From Hemileia vastatrix (lineage: Eukaryota > Basidiomycota > Pucciniomycetes > Pucciniales > Zaghouaniaceae), in contig JASXTE010000005.1 of NCBI GenBank assembly GCA_030280995.1, positions 29,246,501 through 29,310,500 on the forward strand: 64,000 bases of DNA, given 5' to 3'. The notes beneath the pieces were generated by a model. That model was not told where the DNA came from. It saw only the letters and a program-made list of their open reading frames with translations, and made no database searches. Positions 30,411 through 42,600 of this stretch are shown here, in pieces; the first letter of the stretch is position 1; each line of letters begins with the position of its first letter. The translations under genes and the position numbers were made by a program.

Positions 30411-30652
30411 CTTTTTATTCTTTTTATTCCTTTTTTATTTATTTTTTCTTTTCTTTACTTATTGTTTCTTTTCTTTTCTGTTTTTTTCTTTTTAAACTCT
30501 TTTAACTTTTTTCATTGTTTTTGATTCTTTTTCATTTTCATTTTCAAATTCATCTTCATTTTCATATTTTTATTTTTGTTTATTTTTGTTTTTTTCTTTT
30601 CTTTTTCTCTTTTTCTCTTTTTTTGTTTTTTTCTTTTTTATGTTTTTCTTTT
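30411..30652 (+). repeat. Pyrimidine-rich tract
   Basis: Degenerate TTTTTATTC, TTTTCATTTTCA and TTTTCTTT repeats, almost purely pyrimidine on the plus strand, run up to the LTR of F. Confidence 0.9.
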
Positions 30653-31457
30653 TGTCAGCCAGGCTGCTAGACTTACCCAGTAAAATGATTAATTATTTAT
30701 TGGGGTGAAGCCATGCCTTATTATTTTTATTTCTATTAATTGTAATAAACTTACATTAAATTTACTTATAATAAATTAACTAATTACAAAAATGTAAAAG
30801 TAGTAAATAATTAATATTAATATTAATATGTCCCATATATTTTTATTTTCTAACACTGTGCTCAATGACAGGTTAAGAGAAATAAAAATTAAGATTAAAA
30901 TTAAAAAAATTTAAATTGACATAAAATTTAATATTCAAATAAAAATAAATATATAAAAAAAATTCAAATTACTTTTTTAGAATTGACATTTACAGCAAAT
31001 TTTTAATAAAATAATTTACTTTCTTCATATACAGCAAATACACTTTTCTGACACCTTTTGGGAACAACTTTATTATTTGAAAATGTTTTCTGGAATATTC
31101 CTTTTCTTCTCTCATACTACTGTATTTAGGATTTTTTACTCCGTGCTTTGTCTCTCTTTGCTTATATAAGGCCTCTCTTTTTTGGTTGTTTTTGATCATT
31201 CATTACTTACTTATTTTATCAAAACCATTTACTGCACTTAAAATATTTATTACTATTTCTTATTTTTTTAGTATTTACAATTACATAGCTCTAACTCATT
31301 AATTATAATAATAATTATAAATTTTTTACCTCTTTAATTTGAGTAAAACAAATAAAAAGATAATCACACATACTTTATCTTTGAAATCCCAAAATTCCCC
31401 TATCACCGCTGTTGGACCTCCATTAAAAACCTTCTAGACCTAAAAGACCCATTGACA
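30653..31457 (+). repeat. 5' LTR of element F
   Basis: The 805-bp LTR starts TGTCAGCCAGGCTGC and ends CCCATTGACA. It is a direct repeat of 61595-62090 and an inverted repeat of 28653-29469. TATATAAG at 31163-31170 is a probable TATA box, and the primer site follows at 31460-31472. Confidence 0.88.
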
Positions 31458-31472
31458 CTTGAGGCCCTTTCC

Positions 31473-32736
31473 AAATTGTTGACGGCGCATCAATATCTTG
31501 AAGCCAGTGACCAAGGGTCCATTGACAAAGAGGTACCAGTAGGATGAGTGACGACAAAAACAACAAACGTCATCAACCATGTGACTTACTTTTTTGCTGC
31601 AACCAGGAATCGAACCGTGCTCAAAAATTTAGGTTCATATATTGACAATAGTCATATTTATTGGTGATAATTATTTGATTCTATTTTTGGGTTGTTTTGT
31701 ACATTTCATTGTCCAAGTACATCTTTTTTTACTCAGCACTCTGTAAAGTGGCATTAACTTGCTCATTTTACAGTGGGAGGTGTCTGGAAAATAAATTTTT
31801 TTTCCTAGTTGACCAAGATAGAACTATATTTTTCTTAGCCCTAAGAGTGATATAAAAAAATTAATTTAATTATATCAAATTTTTTTATTTATTTCAATTC
31901 ACTTTTGTCCTGATAATTAAAATTTTATATTATTGTTTAAGTTGACAAATTGTCCTGGAAGTAAATTAATAATATTAGAAATTAATTAAATTAATTATAT
32001 TAAATTATTTCAGTTGACAGTAAATCCTGGTAATCAAATTATTTCAGTTGACATTAAGTCCTGGTAATTAAAATTATCTCAGTTGACAATACACTACACA
32101 ATATAGGGGGTGGACTTGCTAGCAAGTCCTCAACCTGAACTCAGATGGAACTCAGATGGAACTCAGACTGAACTCATATTAAACCCATACTGAACTCTAC
32201 TTGAACACCCACCTAAAACTTTTCTGCTGAGTTGTGTTCATCCCTGATTGTGTGGTTCCTTTGTCAATAGCTCAATGTGTGTTCAATCTGGGGTGAGTTT
32301 GGGTCCAAGGTTGCGGACTTGCTAGCAAGTCCGCCCCCCATATTGTGTGGTGATAGGTCCTAGTAAAAAAATTATTTCAATTGACATTAAGATCTGGTAA
32401 TTAAAATTATTTTAAGTTGACTAAGTCCTGTTAATTAAATTCTTCAGTTGACTTCTAGTCCTGATAATTATCAAAATATTACTAATTATTAAATTATTTT
32501 ATTATTTCAGTTGATTTATTTTAAATCCTGGTTATAAAATTACTTTAAAAATAATAAAATTGTGATTATTATTTCAGTTGATTCTTTGTCCGGATAAACA
32601 TTATATTTTAATTATTCCAGTTGATTACAAAGTCCTGATAATTACTTATATGGTTTCCCCCTTATTTTTCTTTAAATAAAATAAAAATAATAACTGATTA
32701 AATATTTCTTTCACTCAGTTTAGGTTAATTACAACT
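31473..32736 (+). other. Element F leader, hairpin array plus MITE
   Basis: About twelve copies of a short hairpin occur between 31804 and 32637. The typical form is CAG, unpaired TT, GAC, 5-base loop, GTC, CTG. Good copies are 32045-32063, 32445-32463, 32508-32530 (GAT paired with ATC) and 32618-32637. The MITE at 32092 sits in the loop of one copy. No ORF is present. Confidence 0.72.
32092..32352 (+). mobile_element. CACTA-like MITE, 261 bp, copy 3
   Basis: It has CACTACACAATAT...CATATTGTGTGGTG ends and ATA duplicated at 32089-32091 and 32353-32355. Length and most of the sequence equal copy 2. Orientation relative to the host element differs, so the two insertions are independent. Confidence 0.83.
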
Positions 32737-33356
32737 ATAACTGATCAAGGTACTTCTGCTTGCTATGATGTGGAACTAGATTTAATTGATTATGATGAAG
32801 CTTCTTCTGTAGGTTCTCCTTTGATTACAAAATTTTCTCAAATTAATAAATTACAGGACTAATCAGGATGTAGAAATGAAGGAGATAGAAATATTAGTGG
32901 AGAAAACTGCTCAGGATCAAAAGCCTTCTATCAACCCCCAGAAGAGCTTCCCAAAGGCTTCAAAATAATAAAGATGCCCTTTAATCAGCAAGTAAAAAAT
33001 CTCTCCACTCACATCAAGGAGTTGAGATCAGAAAACCTCAAGCTGAGGTCAAAAACAGACTCTCTAGAAGACAAGGTAAGAAAAATAGAGTCCTTCCTTA
33101 AAGAGAAGAGGAAACCTTCTCCTCCAAAAGCCCTTCCACAATTAGATCCCCAGGAACAATAAAAGGTGGAAGTCTTAAAGTGGCAGTGGGATTTGCTGAA
33201 CAACCATTGGGATTATCTGTCCCAACAACAACAGCAAAAAGTACTTCAGGCAGGATCTTTAAGAACCAATCAGTTCAACCCAACACCTATTCAACCCTAC
33301 AAAGGAGGAAGAAAGAGAAAAGAAATCACATGCAAGTCTTGCCAAAGCCATGGTAA
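32737..33356 (+). pseudogene. gag: Element F first gag frame, start codon lost
   Basis: The ATG of R has become ATA at 32737. Acidic residues, the coiled-coil segment and a Gln-rich tail follow in several frames. The end LPKPW-stop (33351-33356) overlaps ATG 33350. Confidence 0.65.
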
Positions 33357-34015
33357 TCCCCTCTATTGAATTTCAAGTACCATTTCTTATAACTGATTGA
33401 GTTCCTTCAGGTAATTCAGGAAGAGGAGATGAGACTGTGAGACCAGTAGAGGCTGAGAATAGTAGAAAAATTGCTAAATATTCTAATTTATCTAATCCTT
33501 TGGTTTTAATTGCTACTTCAATGAAAAATCTGGATATGGCTATTATTTATGAGACACTTGATCCTGAGCTTTATGAGAATCTAGAAAGTTATTCTGTTTT
33601 ACTATCAAGAAATACTCCAGATGTAGCTAACATTAATGATGAATATTTGAGGGATATTATTGCTAAATAAAATCATATAATGAATAATATGCAATTAAAT
33701 AAGATATATAATAGTTTGTTAAACGCACAGGTTTATCAATCATTGAGGAGTAAGTTACAGAGATTTTTCTGATGATTTGTTTAATTACAAAGTAACTCAT
33801 GAAAAGAAAGTTGCTTTATGGCAAAAAATCAAGAATGAGTTGTCTAAATTAAAAGATACTGTGTTCATCTGTTTCCAGGAGCTAGAGGGACATAAGATGA
33901 ACTTAGAAAGACTGAGTAACCATTATTCATCTTTAAAAAAAAGAATCAATTATCTTTTGAAACCATCAATGAGAATTTATCTAGTATTGCAAGAGTAAAA
34001 ACTAGGTTAACAACC
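33350..34015 (+). pseudogene. gag: Element F second gag frame, decayed
   Basis: MVIPSIEFQ starts at 33350. GDETVRPVEAENSR matches R, and weaker similarity to A (GERTVKPVK) is visible. Stops and frameshifts interrupt it near 33390, 33670, 33775 and 33998. Confidence 0.65.
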
Positions 34016-34861
34016 ATGGAGAAGAAATTGAATTTATTGATATATAATCAAAAGTTTTCTAAAATCTCTTTGAAAGAATCTGTTTATCAGGATACCACAA
34101 TTTTACCTGTTCCTAGTTCATCCAAAGTAAAATTAGTTCCAGAAATACCTGTTGATATCACTGAGCTCACATCAAAAATTGATGATGTACCTGGATCATC
34201 CACAGAAGGATTAAAAAATGAAATTACTGCACAATTGGAGAAATTACAGCTATTTCTCACTCAGAAAGAGGCTTGTAATAAGGAAACTAATTCAAATCAA
34301 AAGAATTGGCCAAAACTTGACCAGTATCCAACATTTGATGGTGACTCTTCCTCTGATTGGCAACAGTTCATTTGCAGGATTGATAATCTAAAAAATTCTT
34401 ACAAACTCCAAGATGAGGAAATTGTGTCAAAATTAATTTCTTTATTTACCAATATAGCCCTAATGTGGTATTAATCTGTTCTCTTGGATAAAAATAACTA
34501 CTCATGGGAAGATTGGAAAAAATTAATTAAAGCATAATTTGGTGGTTCCAAGTTTAGATTAGCTCAGCAAAGGCAATATGAATAAACCAGATATAGCTCT
34601 TCTACTGAAAAACCTATTGGGTTCTTGATGAAAATTGTGAAAATTTTGAGGGAAAAAGACCCAGATATGGAGTTTGAGTTATGGAAGGACAGGATCCTCT
34701 ATAAATTACCTATGTCTCTGAAAGAATTAATAGATTCTAGGACTGAGTTCTCAAAGGAACCTTCTTCTTTCATTAATACTTGTAATGAGATCCTTCTAAA
34801 CAAAAAGTATGATTATAGAAGATTCATTTCTAGAACTTCATTGGAGAAAACGTCAGATTAA
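34016..34861 (+). pseudogene. gag: Element F capsid region
   Basis: WPKLDQYPTFDGDSSSDW and DEEIVSKLISLFTN show the capsid-like domain. TAA replaces the Glu codon after MWY at 34472, and further stops fall near 34534 and 34580. The frame resumes at 34625 and ends at 34859. Confidence 0.78.
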
Positions 34862-35662
34862 CAGCAAAAACCTCTGGAAAAGGTTGGTAAATGTTTTTCC
34901 CCTGTTGCACCCAAAAATTATTCAACAGATACTTGCTTCACATGCAGTAAGCCTTGGCAGAAAGGCCATGTTTGTGACAAGAAGATACATCTTGTTGAGC
35001 AAGCAGAGGAACATTCTGATTACACAATAGCACTGGATGAAACTTCAAGTGATTATGCCAGCAATATCTCATACAAATCTCACCAGGAAATATTAATTCT
35101 GGAAGTGGATATTCATTATTTAAGTAATATTGATATTGAGGATAGTGATTTATCTACAGTAGAGGTTGCTGAGATTATAAAAAACCATGAGGACAGCTCA
35201 ATTATTATTGCCCCTCTCAAGCCACCAGTCTTGATCAATGGAAACAACATTGAGGTTGTCTTAGATTCTGGAGCTGGAGGAAGTGTAGTATCCAAAAAAG
35301 CACTTACTTCAGTGGACCAAGATTATAAATCAAAACTTATGCCTATCATTTCTGAGAATTGGAGAGGTTATGCCTCAGTTTTGTCCCCCATTGGTAAATA
35401 CAAAGCCACATTATTTTTCAAATATAATCATGGTTTTGTAAGAACTATATGTGATTTTGTTCTCATGAAAAATGATAACTTGAGTAGTTGTTTCATTGTG
35501 GGAAATGAAATTTTAAGCAAATATGGAATAAAGTTAGATCCTTCAAACCAATGCTTCACAATGGGGATCAATGGGAAGAGAAAATTTAAAATTTCCTCCC
35601 CCAAGAAATTATTAAAACCAGGATTGAACACATGTCATTCTGTAGTTCAATATAAAGGATGA
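34862..35662 (+). pseudogene. gag-pol: Element F zinc knuckle and protease
   Basis: The zinc knuckle CFTCSKPWQKGHVC is encoded about 34934-34975, and the protease centre LDSGAGGSVVS about 35261-35293. The open frame from 35105 to 35662 ends at a stop before the RT linker. Confidence 0.82.
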
Positions 35663-37565
35663 TCTACAAAAGAAATTCCTGCTTTTGTGTCTGAAATCGA
35701 CAATCCTTCTTTTTGAGAACAACTTTATGATGAGGATAAAGAATCCATCATTAAATTGATCAAATCTTTTCCTATGGCCTTTGCTCATGGATCACATGAA
35801 TAAGGATTGGTAAAAGAAGAAATGAAGTTTTCATTATCTTTTCCATTGACAGAAATACCACCTACTTTTAAGAAGAAGCCTTATCCAGCATCTCCCACAA
35901 AGAGAAAAAATATTGAAGACAATATCTCTACCCTTTTAAAAATGAATATTATTGAATAGGTAGTTGAAACACCTAAACATTTTGTTAACTCACCTGTCCT
36001 AATTTATTATGAGAAAAATAAAGCCAGGTTATGTGGTGATTATAGAGCATTGAACACTTATAATGTTGATGATATCTATCCTTCACCCAGAATTAGCTCT
36101 ATACATGCTACCTTACAGGGAGCTAAATATTTCAGCTGTTTTGATCGTAATAAGGGATTTCACCAGGTACCTGTTGAGAAGAGTTTTAAGAATTTTCTGA
36201 TGATTGCTACTCAATGGGTATTTATAAGTATATTAGGATGACATTTGGCACTAAAAATGCCCCTTCAGTTTTTCAAAAAGTTATGGATAACACATTCCAT
36301 CAAGAAATAATTGAATGATGGCTGATGTCACCGGACAACCTACGCACAAGGTCGAGGATGTTCCTGAAAGTGAGATGAGGGATTTAGAAACTTCTTCGAA
36401 GCACAGATGAATGGTTCGAGGAAGTGATTCAAAGGTCACTCAAAGTAAGAGCTACAGGTTCGTGGTATGTTTGACAAGAATTATAAGATAGTTTCAAAGG
36501 TAATAGGAATTCTTAAGATCTCACGAAGGGTTGAAAAACTCAATTATCAAAGATTTAGGATTTAGAAATGATTATTGAGAAAATAAAAGAAAGATACAAT
36601 AACAATGATTTAACTTAAAGATTTTACCACTATTAAATGTAAATACGTTTTATAATTTAATTCTAAGATATATCGAACCAAATACCTAGCCCTTTTATAT
36701 CCTTTATTCCTCCTCGCATTGACCTCCCTCTCATCGCACCATTCCCATACCATTGACCATTACTAACATACACTTAGACCCTCTTCGCTAATATCCGTCC
36801 ATGCTCAATTTACCCCTTTTAATTATTTAAAAAACTTTTAATGAAAACTACTAATGTACTATTACGTTGATCATAGCGCTGTGCGTCGCTTATTGAAATT
36901 GAGACTAAGGCACACTATTGAGAGATTGACTAATTTAGCTTTAGAGTTTAGGCTAGCGCAGTTGAACAGTAAGTACACAAAGGGGAATCGCAGTTGCTAT
37001 GGAGAATTGCTTTCTGCGCTTCGAGTATAGATTTAGAACTCAATATTATTGATTTAATGAGCTGCTTTTGCCTTGAGTGTCACGTGGCGCGTGACAGCTG
37101 ATGGTTTATATTGATGATATCATTATATTCTATATAACATTTGAGGACCATCTTAACCACCTGTGTAAAGTTTTCCATAAGATGGATGATATAAATATGA
37201 CACCAGCTTTGAAGAAATGTAAATTTGGTTTTCATTCCATAAAAGTGCTTGGTCATGTTGTCTCAGGCTTACAGATATGTGTTTACCAAAACAAAGTGGC
37301 AGCCATACAACAGGTGAAGGCTCCTACCACAGTTAGAGAGCTACAGAGTTTTTTGGGAATGTGTGGAAACTATAGACAGTTTGTTGAAATTTACCAGGTA
37401 ATAGCATTACCCCTTACCCAACTGACTAGGAAAGATTTTTCTTGTGTCTGGAACAGTGAAAGACATAGAGATTTTGATACTTTGAAACATTGTTTGATGT
37501 CAGCACCAATTCTTGCTTTACCTGACTTTAATCAACCATTTGTTTTATACAATGATGCCAGTTAA
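35663..37565 (+). pseudogene. pol: Element F reverse transcriptase, split by a solo LTR
   Basis: The linker and fingers (35700-36050, several stops) lead to motif A in a weak form (SCFDRNKGFHQVPVEK). The solo LTR (36326-37096) sits just before the active site. RT continues with MVYIDDIIIF, LKVLGHVVSG-like sequence and SFLGMCGNYRQ until a stop near 37563. Confidence 0.8.
36326..37096 (+). repeat. Solo LTR of an unrelated family
   Basis: The 771-bp sequence begins TGTCACCGG and ends GCGCGTGACA, and GCTGA is duplicated at 36321-36325 and 37097-37101. Removing it restores the RT reading across the insertion. It resembles none of the other LTRs in the window. Confidence 0.87.
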
Positions 37566-39272
37566 TTTGTCTTGGTGCTTCCCTCCATCAGAAACAAGTG
37601 ATGAATGATAAGTTATCAGAAGTAATAATTTTTTATATCTCATGAACCTTGAGAAATAGTGAATTGAAATATGGTGCCACTCAACTAGAATATTTAGCAG
37701 TAGTATGGGCTCTAGAGAAGCTACATTATTACCTGTATGACCAGAAATTTGAACTTGTCACTGACTGAAGTGCAGTTAAATCCTTACTAAACTTGAAAAA
37801 ACCTAACAGAAATAAGTTCAGATGGCAACTGGCTGTTCAAGAATATAGAGGGAGAATTACAATAAATCATAGGGCTGGTATTGTTCACTCAAATCTGGAT
37901 ATTTTTTCAAGGTTACCTTTGCCAAATGATGACTCAAATCCTGCATATGTTCCTGAAGATGAAATTATTCATATTCATGGGATATATGTGGTTGATATGG
38001 AGGAAGAGCTATTACAGCTTATTCTGGATTCATATGATAAGGAAACTGACTTAAAAAAGTTATGTACCATATTAAATGATGCAAAGAATGCTTCAATACA
38101 AGCATTAATTAAAACCTTGCCACCAAAGTACCAGAAGGCTTTGGAAAAATGTAAATTTTCAATCAATGAAGGCTACCTCTATTATAGAATAAAGTTGAGT
38201 ATTGTTATTTTTATTCCTCCTTCTATGAAAGAAATAATCTTGAAAATTTGTCATGATGACATATTGGCTGGACATTTTGATCTTGAAAAAACAATGATCA
38301 GAATTAAAAACACTGCTTGGTGGGTTAATATGTCTGAAGACACCAAACTATGTGTTGAATCCTGTGATAATTTCCAAAAATCAAAAAGATTGACTGGTAA
38401 AAGAGCTGGATTAATGCAACATATTGAATCTCCTGATGCACCATGGAAGATAATCAACATGGACTTTGTAACAAGATTACCCATTTCTGGGAATGACAGT
38501 TATAACTCTTTTTGGGTTATTGTGGATTGATTCACAAAAGTGTGTAAACTTATCCCTACCCATAAGGATTCTTCCACTAAAGAATTAGCCTTCTTATTGT
38601 GGTATCATATGTTTAATACAGAAGGTTTTTCCTAAGGCCATAATCTCTGACAGGGACCCCATATTTAATTCTGAATTTTGGATGTCTCTGATGGATGTTT
38701 GTGGTTGTGATCTGAAACTATCTACTGCCTATCACCCCCAAACTGATGGCTTAGCTGAAAGAATGATTCACACTTTAGAGGACATGATAAGAATGTATTG
38801 TGCATTTGGTCTTGAGTACAAATAAAATGACAGATTTACTCATGATTGGGTTATTCAACTTCCTGGGTTGGAATTTACTTATAATAGCTCTGTTTATTCT
38901 GTTAACCAGAAAAAGCCTTTTGAGCACTGGATGGAATATGTTCCAAATACTCCAGCCGATATTCTCAATAATAAAAGACCTAAGTCCAATTTAAATCCTG
39001 GCTTAAAATATTTTCTTCAAATGCAACAACTTTTCATAAGTCATGCTAAAAAATGTATTGAAAAATTCTTTGAATATGAGAAGAAGAGATGCAAAAAATC
39101 CCATAAAAAATACATTTTTAAAAACAGTGATGAAGTACTGATTTCTACATTCCAATTAAATTTAAAAGGTAATAAAAAATTAAAAGACCCATTTTTAGGT
39201 CCATTTGTTGTCAGAAGAATGGTTTGTGATAATGCAGTTGAAGTTACTTTTTATTCACCATATGACAGAAAA
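37566..39272 (+). pseudogene. pol: Element F RNase H and integrase
   Basis: RNase H pieces (GATQLEYLAVVWALEKL, with VTD followed by a stop) lead into a 245-aa frame at 37793-38530. It has the integrase zinc domain (CHDDILAGHF; the second pair is damaged to CDNFQ) and the start of the core. The core continues with SDRDPIFNSEFW and [12 protein letters not shown] before the GPF module (FLGPFVV). Element C interrupts it at 39273 within the codons of YDRK. Confidence 0.8.
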
Positions 39273-40600
39273 TGTCAGCCAGGCTATACCAGGAGCCCAG
39301 TAAATGATATGTTAATTTATTGGACCTGAAAGAGGGCCTAAAAATTGTATTTTATGTATATAAATTAATATTTTATTACATAATAAAATTATATAAATAT
39401 CTTATTAAATAATAAAATTATATAAATATCTTATTAAATAATAAATTTATATAAATATCTTATTAAATATAAGTGTTATATTAATTTTATTGTTATATAA
39501 ATTTTTTATACATTTAAATCAAGCATAATATATTTTATATTCTACAAGTAATGGCACATTTTTATGTATTTAATAATTATAATTTAATAATTAATTAATT
39601 ACAAACATATATTGTAATTATATATGTAAAGTTGACTTATAATGTGATTAAATTAATTGATAAAATTTATATATTAAATAAAACTTTTCATATATTATTA
39701 AAAAATAATATTAGGCGCTTCTTTTGACCCTTAATTGTTTCAGAAAAAATTATTAAATAAATTATAACACTTATTTAATAACATAGTATTAAAATCCCCA
39801 CTTTTAATTACAAATATCATTAAATTAATTATATGTTTCACTTAAACTAATTATTGAATTAATTAAATAGTTAAAACAATTAACTAAAATTTCTTTAAAC
39901 TGGATTGAATTTTTTATATGAATTTTTGGCGTAAAAATAATTTTAATTGTTTTACTTAAACCCTTTACATGTCACTATAATGTCTGTTTTGTATTATATT
40001 ACTCATTGTTCTCATGTTTCAGACTTACTTGGTTACTAATTATTTTAATTAAGTGTTTTGGGAAGTCATGGTGGGAAAATGGTTAATTACTCACAGGTTT
40101 TAGTAAATTGTTTCATATTTTTCTCTTAATATCCATGTTTCCTTTCTACTCTTTTATATTCTTGTTTTAGCTTATTACTATTTTGTATTTACTTATTTGT
40201 GGCGCTTCAGAGGTCCCTTGGTCTATAAAAGGGCCTTGAGTAATCCCCTTTAACCCATCACTTATTATACACTCTAATTACTTACAATTTTTAAAAGTTA
40301 TGCATTTATTTTATTTTTATTAGCATTATAAAACTAAGTTAAGACAAATAAATTACTTGAAAAGGTTGCAATAAGTCTAAAAATAATCTTGGTGTTTGCC
40401 GCGCATTGAAAATAATACTTACTTATATAAATATATTATAATTTAATACCTGTCACTACTGTACCAAGTCCAAATAAATTTTGTTGTCTCTCCCTCTCAG
40501 AATAATTATATTTTTTATTATTTCTTTTTCTTTATTTTTTATTATCTTTTCCCTATATTTCCTCCACTTCTTCTTCTTCTTCTAGACCACTGCCCGATAA
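39273..40600 (+). repeat. 5' LTR of element C
   Basis: The LTR is about 1328 bp and starts TGTCAGCCAGGCTATACC. It is longer than the 3' copy partly because of a short tandem repeat of TATATAAATATCTTATTAAA-type units near 39385-39470. TATAAAAG is at 40224-40231. The last bases read CCGATA rather than CCGACA, so the exact end is uncertain. Confidence 0.88.
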
Positions 40601-41309
40601 TTGGAGGCCTTTCCAAATGACGACAACAACTACAGACTTGCAACAAACAACATAGCGCACAGACCACCCAGCGAAAAAAGTAAACTTTTGCCACAACTGT
40701 GTTTTGAACTTGGGTTCGATCATTTAGGTTTATATTAAATTAAATCATATATTATTTTGAAGTGATTTTATGATCACTTTAGTAAGTTAACCTTTGCACC
40801 TCTCACTCATATTATTATATTTTTGCTTCAATAACAGTGTTTGTGGCTTAATTGCTGATTCACTGAGTGTAAGTGTTCATTATTTTTTTTTAATTTTTGT
40901 TTTTACAAGTTGACTATAATAGAATAAAACTCTTAGTCCTAGAAGACAATTAATATTTAATAAATTATTAAATTTATTTTATTATTATTTTTTGTATATT
41001 GGTTGACCATAATAGTACTCAGTACTTAGTCCCAATATTACCATTATATTAATTTTTGGTATTAATTATTTTGGTTGACTTATTAAAACTTTATTGCTTG
41101 GTCCCATTTTAATTATTGTTAATTCTTAATAAATAATTGTAATTACATTTATTTGTATTACATTTTTGATAATTAATTGACTTTTTGATAAAAATTATAT
41201 TTTTTTTTGTTAAAATTCAATAAATTTTATTTTGAAATAACAATTTGCATCATTAAATAATTTTGATTCTATTTTAACAGTTTAAATCTCCAGTAGTTTG
41301 GCTAACAGC
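40601..41309 (+). other. Element C primer site and leader with hairpins
   Basis: The primer site is at 40602-40614. Hairpins equivalent to those of A lie at 40906-40942 (outer stem damaged), 40996-41038 (ATATTGG/CCAATAT with GAC/GTC) and 41071-41106 (TGG/CCA with GAC/GTC). No ORF is present. Confidence 0.68.
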
Positions 41310-41927
41310 ATGGATAACTTACATGTGGATGAGTTTGAAGTGGATAATGACACTGAATCTGTAGGTTCTTCTAAATTAGCTTACAAAAATTATTCAGCTG
41401 ACAAAAAACCTTCAGGACATGGAAATGGCAAGGGAAGTGGAAAACCCCTCTCACCAAACACCTCTGAAAGAAGTAAAACCTCTAATAATTCAGGAAAATC
41501 AACTCAAAGGTATAAAAAAAAGATACCTCTAACCCAACAAGTAAACAATCTGTCCAGTCACATCAAAGAACTGAAATCAGAAAGCATGAAGTACAAGGCA
41601 AGGGTAGACACACTCTGGCAGCAGATGCAGGAATTATTAAATCCCAAACAGGCTCAAAATCCACACTTCCCAGCCTCTCAGCCTCAGCCTCAACCTCAGC
41701 CCAATCAGGTACCCAGCTCCTTCACACAAAATCAAAGCACTCTGCAAGTGGAACAGTGAAAATGGGATTACTTGATGAGCCATTACTAACAGAATTTTCA
41801 GCAACCACAAGCTCAACACCCTGGCACATCCAGGACACCAACCTACCATCCATCTCCTCAGTCCCATCCTTATCAGGGAGGCAGAAGAAAGAAAGCACAG
41901 GGGAAGTTTCCTCCCTTACCATGGTGA
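41310..41927 (+). pseudogene. gag: Element C first gag frame
   Basis: ATG 41310 (MDNLHVDEFEVDND) matches the second Met region of A; the first Met of A is lost. It includes the coiled-coil segment QQVNNLSSHIKELKSE and a Gln/Pro-rich tail. One TGA replaces a Trp codon of A near 41757. The end LPW-stop overlaps ATG 41921. Confidence 0.72.
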
Positions 41928-42600
41928 GTAATTTGTTTGATAAACATGTTGGTATGTATAATAACAAAGCTTCTTCAGGTAATATTGTGGATTCTGGTGA
42001 AAGAACAGTTAAACCCTTAAAAAGAAAACTTCCTTTAATGAGGAGCCCCAATGATGTAATTAGCAAATTATCATTTGATGAACCTTTACATTTGACTTCT
42101 ACTTCTTTAATTAATCCTTCTCTTGCAATTAAGAATGATTCTGTTTCCCCTGAAGTCTATACTTAAATTGAGAAAAATTCTGAAGAAAAATTGAAAGATA
42201 CCCTTGATTTTAATGTTGTAAAAGACAAACATTTAAGAGATGTGTTAATACATGAGAGTGATAGATTAAATAATTTGCACTTGCATTGTAAAGTAAGTTC
42301 TTCTGTACAAGATACAGCATATTTAAAAATCAGAGAAACCTTGAATATTGTTCTTAGCCAACAAAAACAAATAAGGAGTGACCATAGATCTATCTCAGAT
42401 AAGAATATCAATCTGCATAAAACCTTAAGTGAATTGAAACCCCTTATTGAGGAAAATTATTCATTAAAAAATTAAATTAAATCTCTACAAAATGAGTTTA
42501 AAAAGGTAAAAAATGATTTCCATGCACTGAGTGCCAAACACACAGTTTCTGAGGACAGAAATGTTTTATCTCTTGCAAAAGTAAATGACCAGATGTAAGA
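41921..42600 (+). pseudogene. gag: Element C second gag frame
   Basis: MVSNLFDKHVGMYNN is the counterpart of A 2012. Stops at 42164, 42473 and about 42597 interrupt it. The region around 42540 reads through where A has a stop, showing that this frame was once joined to the capsid frame. Confidence 0.72.

Noticed and set aside
29484..30524. Three overlapping plus-strand ORFs of over 300 aa
   Set aside because: They are readings of the 10-bp minisatellite in three frames. Each gives the same decapeptide repeat, so openness is a property of the unit and not evidence of coding.
39267..39272. Longer 8-bp target duplication for element C
   Set aside because: An 8-bp reading needs one mismatch (C versus T) and is atypical for Ty3/Gypsy; AGAAAA is the exact shared part, so I report that and leave the LTR end uncertain by two bases.
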